NCBI GenBank assembly: GCA_963383645.1
Contig: OY726571.1
Coordinates: forward strand, 23,934,116-23,998,115
Direction of reading: 5' to 3'
Length of the DNA: 64,000 nt
Origin: Muscardinus avellanarius
Taxonomy: Eukaryota > Chordata > Mammalia > Rodentia > Gliridae
Both the position numbers and the translations under genes were made by a program. The notes under the pieces are model-generated. The model saw nothing but the letters and a program-made list of their open reading frames with translations. It had not been told where the DNA came from and did not search any database. Below, piece by piece: positions 58,380 through 64,000 of the stretch; position 1 is the first letter of the stretch, and each line of letters begins with the position of its first letter.

Positions 58380-59150
58380 AGTAAGCTATGAGATATTAAT
58401 AAAATAAGAGGAGACATAAAACCAATGCATAAGGCAGAATAAAAAACTGTGGTCATGGAACTCAAGATATAAGTGAAAATAATAGAAAAATATTTCAGAA
58501 ATTAATACTGAAGTTCAACAAACACAAAACAATCAACAGAAACAACAACATAATACCTTAAAGTTAGTAAAGGTAAAAATAAAAAATTAAAATAAAAAAT
58601 AAAATTAAAGAAACAGATAAGACAATTTAAGAAGAAAATTGAAAACAATGTTGAAATTTGACAAGGGAAATGAAACATAATCTAAATTAAAGAAGTTCCT
58701 GAAAAAGAAAATCAAAGAAAAATTAGAATACATACAAAAACTTATAATTTAAAATGATATTCTGAAGGGTAAACAAATAACTCCTCAAAAATAAACTACA
58801 ATACAGAAAGATTACTATATGCTTGGTAAGATTGAATTTAACTGACCATTATCACATTAATTTTAATAAATGTTAACAATTTTAATAAAATTGTTGAACC
58901 TTAAAAAGTGAAAGGGTAGTTTTGAGGATATATAGAAAAAACTATATGGCTTACAAAGAAAAGAAGAATAAATTATATTCAGACTTTTGATGACATCATT
59001 AAAGTCCTTTAGATCTATTAATAGATATTATGATTATTTATAAATTACATGGAAATAGAGTTTAAAATTAAGTTGAAAGAATAGTACACATATGATAATT
59101 TTGAAAATTTGATAAGTTTATTAGAATAGGTGTAACTTTTAAAGAACAAG
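58380..59150 (+). mobile_element. Probable ancient L1/HAL1 ORF1-region fragment
   Basis: A long A-rich, coiled-coil-like coding relic: gaaattaatactgaagttca, aaattaaagaaacagataag, cctgaaaaagaaaatcaaag. It resembles old L1-type ORF1 DNA, with no surviving frame. Family and borders are uncertain. Confidence 0.35.
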
Positions 59151-60149
59151 AAATAAATTCCTTCTATGTTTATCATATTTCTTAGAAATTATAAAACCTC
59201 AAATAGGAATGAATTGTTAATTATCCTTGAAATATGTTTTCTTGGTGTATAAAATCCTCAAAGGGGGATTATTTTATTTTCAAAAAGATGCAGACATTTC
59301 TGAATCAATATTATTCCCTTGCCTGCTAATTTAGCATTTCCTAAAACAACTCTAATATGCACAAGTAAATGTAAACTTTGATATGTTTTATGTAATACAT
59401 ACAAAGCAGACAGCTCAATATGTACAAAATAATAAAATACATATTGTTTGTAATTGTGCTACAAATAATAAAACTTTCTCCTACACACCTCAAGGACATA
59501 ATAAATAATAAATTTGAGAGAGTGGTAGGATTAAAATGTGGTGTCAGTATGGTTTAATGAAAGAAAATTAGAAAGTCCACAGTGGTAACATGAGCCTCTC
59601 AAAAACAGTCATCAAGTTAGAGGCTGAAAATAAGACCTAAGACTTACAACTCTCTGTGCAATATACAAACAAACAAATGAGAAAACTTTTTTTTAAAGTA
59701 AAAACAGCCAGATACAAACTCATAATAGGGCCATATGAAAATAAATTTAATTAAATTCAAGGGAAACTAGATAAAGAGACAAATAGAAGAAATAAAAAAA
59801 ACTACCTCTGAATATTTCAAACTTTAGAACAGTGTCATTCATTGTTTAGTCCAATGCAATTTAAAATTTTAGCATTATTGAATGAAGATAAGCCTGATAC
59901 TACATGCCCTACTGGTCAAGTATAGGAAGTAGTTTTCAAGTGAAAAATAGATTTCCAGCAAACATTTTCTGTGGTATTTACCAAAGTGTTTAGTTTACAT
60001 GAAAGAATAATGGTGTTCCTAACACTATTAGGTACTGTATTACTCACTAGTCGCTGAAGTTCAAAAGTATACATAATAGACATAGATGTGGTCAGAAGCA
60101 TAGATTTTCTGACCATTAACATAGCTCAGAATGGTTTTCCAATGATCTA
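59151..60149. other. AT-rich DNA without a recognised feature
   Basis: Nothing is recognised. Confidence 0.4.
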
Positions 60150-60500
60150 AAGTCTCTTCTTGGGGATTTTGGGTTTAGTCCAGGTGAGGCCAGGGACTGT
60201 GTATCTTAGGAAATGGCAACCTTGGGGAGAGGAGAGAGGGGGAGCTCAAGGCTGTGCTTTCACACCATGAAGGCTTAAGCAAGAGAGAAATCAAGGATCG
60301 AGAAGAGGAGGAACCATATATAATACCCAAGGCCACCCATATGTAGCCCCATTTATAATATAATACAAAACAGTAACATCAATAAGCAAGAGCCCAGAGG
60401 CTGATAATGGACTATTATAATTTGACTAACAATATTAGACAGGATCCACCTTAAGTGGGGGTCACATATCCAAGATCATGCTAAACCAGAGCTAGACCAG
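60150..60500 (-). mobile_element. LTR-like relic, MaLR/ERVL type, copy without microsatellites
   Basis: gtttagtccaggtgaggcca, gtatcttaggaaatggcaac, aaggctgtgctttcacacca, then acccaaggccacccatatg, in the same order as 20,950-21,340. GA-rich and TA seeds are present but unexpanded. It could be the 3' LTR of the retroviral relic that follows upstream on the minus strand. Confidence 0.5.
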
Positions 60501-63285
60501 GTAGGGGTCAACCAACTTCATACCTTGCAGGGAGTCTCAGTGTATTATATGGAATGCTTCTTATCCCTTACCAAAATGGACTTAAGTTTAAGATGTTTTA
60601 GCTGATGGCTTCTGGAAAGATCTTCAAAACTCAAAGCTGATGGAGTCTCCTGAGACAATCTAAACCTCCACTTCAATCATAAGTATCTTGACTGAGACCA
60701 GGTGAGATGCTCTGCCAAATGAGGCATTCTCCACGTGGTAGTGATGGCTGGACACTCCAGCAGCAACTTCCAGCTACATAAATACAGACTCATGGGCCAT
60801 GAAAAATGGAGTGGCAATGTGGCCTGATGACTATGAGTAACTGGAATACTAAAGGATCCACTGTTATTGGTACAATGGCTGTGACAACTGCTCACAAACT
60901 GAGAAAAAAATTTACTTATCACTCACATTAATGATTATGACAAAGAACCATCCAAAACAAAACACTACTGGAATTTATGAGCTGATTTAGCATACTCTCA
61001 ACAAATGCCACAGTTCCCCTTTGGGTCCACCACAGAATAAGATATAGAAAATCAAGTCAGTTGCAATAATGAGATAAACTGTAATGACTTGTTCTAAGGG
61101 TGGGGGGGGGGGAGAAACCAAAGATGCACCGCAGTAACATTACACCTGCCAATATGCTCAGGCTATACAGTATATCTGAATGGGCCACCATAACTGGGCC
61201 AGTTGACTAAATCAGATCAATCGTTTTTAGCCATAGATTCTAATGGTGTTTCATAGTCATGAACATACATTCCAGGTATGAGGCCACCATTCCACTGCAC
61301 CATGTAGATGTTAAAACACTATTATGATTTAAAGAAAATATCTCCTCCATGTTTGGATACCTGGCATGATTCCAATCCAATTGGTATCCCATATTCATTT
61401 TACAATCTACATAGTAATGGGCATGCTCACATGATTCAGGATGAAAACCCAGGCAAATTAAGTGAAAAATGATAGAATGGGTGCCTCAAACTGTGACTAC
61501 ACTAACGCCCATCACAAAGCACAGTTTACTAGAGACCACTTCTGCCTGGCAGAAGTCATTTGGATGTTCAACGCTGCTATTCAGCAAGGAAATATGGCCT
61601 TGCCACACATGTTAAGAAATACTGAATTTGGGCCAGCTGATTAAGCTATGTCTGTGAAACTCCTGTTTCACTATACATAACTATTCTTCATTTTTCCCTC
61701 TGAAATATACTCACCAGGGGCCGTGTGTGATCCAGTTCTCAGTGACATCACTATTAGAGTGTTCTAATTAAAACTTAGAGGCCAATATTACCTCTGGGTA
61801 CCTCCTTTCTGTAGGACCCCACAGGAGTCATTAGGGTTACTTTGGTTGTGCCCAAGACTCCTGAACTACAAGACTTCAATTTAGGTGGCTGATATTATAA
61901 GATATGTCAATCTGTTCAGTTTGTGATCTCCCTTTCTGAGTTAAACAACCAAGGGCAAAAGATTTGGGCCATGTAACTGTAGCAATGTGTGTCCCTGTGG
62001 AAGTTGAAGTCTCAGGAATCTGACAGATAGTCTGGGTAACTGTACTCAGGAAATCTGCACCCCAGGTTATTGGATAAAAGCGTCTTCAGCCTCAGGAGGT
62101 TTATGAAGTAAACAGAGGGTGGGGATGTTAATCTTTTCTCACTCTTCCAGAAATCTTTGCTGTGCCAAAAGCACCCTGAAATGCATCATCAAAGCTATGC
62201 TGAGAGGAGGTAAACTGAAATAATGTTTAATTTATTATCTCAGCCTAAAGTCTCTCTCTTCTCTTACGCACTCATTATAGTGACCTGGCTGTTACACAAT
62301 CACTCAGAACTTTTTCAAAGCATTTATGATCAATAGTACTCACTGAACTCACCTGTAAAGGCAAGGATGGACGACTTACTAGCCCTAGATGAGCTGCTGC
62401 TGATGGAACAGGGCAGTGTTTGTGTTATTTGACAACCCTTCCTGTTGTGTGAACATTTGCAATTTGAGGGCGGCAAAGACCTAGCTGGAAATGATCCAAG
62501 CTCATGCCCAATGCTTTTCACCTATATACCTGAAGTCCACTCATCAATTTTTATCATGTTACTTGGCTAAATCCAGATAATTTGGATTCCTAGGTGAGGA
62601 CTAGCCTCTAGAGAGACCCAGCTGTCCTTCTGAGTCTGATTCTACTAGTGTCTATTGTAAAATGCTGTCTCAAAATTACAGGGAGGCTCAGAATGTAAAC
62701 CGCTTCTGTATGGGTTGTTCAGGAGCCCCCCACCCCACACACACACACACTGGGCCCGGCTCCAGTAGTAAGTTAGGAAATTTATATCTGCACAACTGTA
62801 GTGTCAGGTGTAATATGCTTTTTTCTTTTGTTTTGGTGCCTGAGTGATGATTATGAGGTGAATTGTTGGAAAAATCAATCACCTTTGTGAGGCCTTTTGA
62901 CCTTTGGTTGGCTCTTTAAGATTAGGCCTCAGATATAATTATATATCACTTCCAGTATGGAAAAAATAGGTATTTTGTCTGCAGAACAAGGTGGGAAATG
63001 AGTATAGACCATCTCCCTGAGTTGGCTGAGAGATATATCCACTGGCTTGGCAAACCTACTCTATCAAAGCTAATGATACTTTTTTCTTCATGAGTAAGGG
63101 AAAATCCTATTCATAGAGTCAACTTTCTTGGTGACTCCAATACCTGTAAAGCATGGCATGGGCTGGCTTTTTGGGACTGCTGATCTTGGTGAGCATTGAC
63201 AGTCTATTTGCAATCCTCTGTGTGTTGGGACTCCTCCCCTCAGATGGTAGAAGTGTCCCTTGCTCAAGGGTGTCAATTTAAATAA
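60501..63285 (-). mobile_element. ERVL-like endogenous retrovirus internal relic, heavily decayed
   Basis: This is a 2.8 kb block of better-balanced sequence with no SINE insertions. On the minus strand a fragment at 63,088-63,276 has a GGVPTHRGLQID tract, with the Asp where the first catalytic Asp of a retroviral integrase core would be, and a downstream spacing that fits the start of that fold. No long frame survives. The rest of the block is assigned to the same element by continuity and by the LTR-like piece at its 3' end. Nothing here could be functional. Confidence 0.4.
61088..61113. repeat. G-run (about 13 G)
   Basis: A short homopolymer-rich tract, gggtggggggggggg. Confidence 0.85.
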
Positions 63286-63575
63286 AAGTCAAGGGTCATA
63301 GGAAGAACTCTAGATAAAGGAGAAATCATAGAGGAGCAAATAAGGCTACCTAAGTGAAGGGGATGGAAGAAGGGAAGAGTGAAATTCCCTAATGTACGTT
63401 ATGTACATTCACAAACATTTCAAACTCAATCACTAAGCCAAACATGAGGAGAGAGTGCAGAGGGAATGGGGTGGGAATTGGGGAAGGGCTGACTGATATG
63501 TGCATGTGTGCCTCTGCAATCCTGTACTCCATTAAGGTGTATGACAAAGCACCAATAAAAATTTTTGAAAAATGA
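63286..63575 (+). mobile_element. 5'-truncated L1 3' end
   Basis: gggtcataggaagaactcta, gaggagcaaataaggctacc, aatcactaagccaaacatga, then caaagcaccaataaaaattt. A direct-orientation version of the 3' module; it matches 22,148-22,447 on the other strand. Confidence 0.85.
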
Positions 63576-64000
63576 AAATAGGAAAAGAAGACATACATTT
63601 TTATAAAAGAAATCATAAAAAATAATACACAAGAGTCAGTTCTAGGTTTGCAGTAAGCCTCTTACCCTGAACTTCTTGCTACCTAATTTACATTTTGGTC
63701 AATACCACTGTTTTCTACAAATGCATTAACAACCCTTACTCCAGAGAGTAGACAGACAGATAATAGAAAATAAAGCCATAGCAGAAACAGCCAATTAAAA
63801 TGCCTAATGAAAGAGAATCTGTCCTAGTTGAAGTAATTTTAATTGTACAGGGGCCCCTCTTGCTAGAGGACACCACTGCTATTAATTTTCCAGGGTCTTC
63901 TCTTTAATGCTCTTCAGCCTCTCCCAGTAGAATGGATCTAACAGCTGCCATCTGAAACTTATTTTCCCAATGAACACAGTGAAAAAGCCAAAAACACAGT
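63576..64000. other. Unassigned DNA, possibly more retroviral relic
   Basis: 63,640-64,000 is moderately complex, like the block at 60.5-63.3 kb. The L1 end at 63,286-63,575 may have split the same relic, but no diagnostic motif is visible. Confidence 0.35.

Overview
This is mammalian nuclear DNA of low GC content and it is gene-poor. I found no protein-coding exon, no open reading frame that looks like a conserved gene, and no functional RNA gene. Almost everything recognisable is transposon-derived. The host is very probably a rodent of the squirrel-related group (squirrel, mountain beaver or dormouse type). The dominant SINE is a B1-dID dimer: a 7SL-derived B1 half (GCCGGGCGTGGTGG... box, poly-A-rich linker) joined to a tRNA-Ala/ID-like half that ends in CCCAGTACC plus an A-rich tail. 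About 36 copies lie on both strands. One free-standing ID element is also present. The species cannot be fixed from the sequence alone.

Layout. 0-10 kb: SINEs, an L1 3' end interrupted by an LTR-like block, and a MIR. 10-13.3 kb: nested SINEs, two minus-strand MaLR-type LTR relics, and an unnamed repeat carrying a tandem duplication. 13.5-22.5 kb: scattered SINEs, long microsatellites, L1 3' ends and a MIR. 23.3-25.7 kb: a minus-strand half-L1 (HAL1-like) element with a 5' UTR, a broken ORF1 and no ORF2. 26.3-27.3 kb: old L1 ORF2-derived DNA. 28-36 kb: SINEs, microsatellites and two more minus-strand MaLR relics. 37.8-39.1 kb: an internally deleted L1 whose 5' UTR, of the same type as the HAL1-like element, is joined directly to an L1 3' end. 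40-43.3 kb: three plus-strand MaLR LTRs, and a class II-like LTR inserted in a MIR. 43.6-53.7 kb: more SINEs, two further MaLR LTRs, MIRs, and an L1 3' end nested in a SINE. 53.7-60 kb: old L1 DNA, a palindrome-headed L1 3' end, and compound microsatellites. 60.1-63.3 kb: a minus-strand ERVL-like relic with an LTR-like piece and an integrase-like fragment, followed by another L1 3' end.

No genes work together here; the window reads as intergenic or deep intronic DNA. The most interesting content is transposon biology: the HAL1-like element, the deleted L1 with a matching 5' UTR, a young short SINE subfamily with clean target-site duplications, two L1 ends showing 5' inversion at the same place, and microsatellites born at homologous positions of one LTR family. 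All family names are my recognition of consensus-like patterns; no database search was run.
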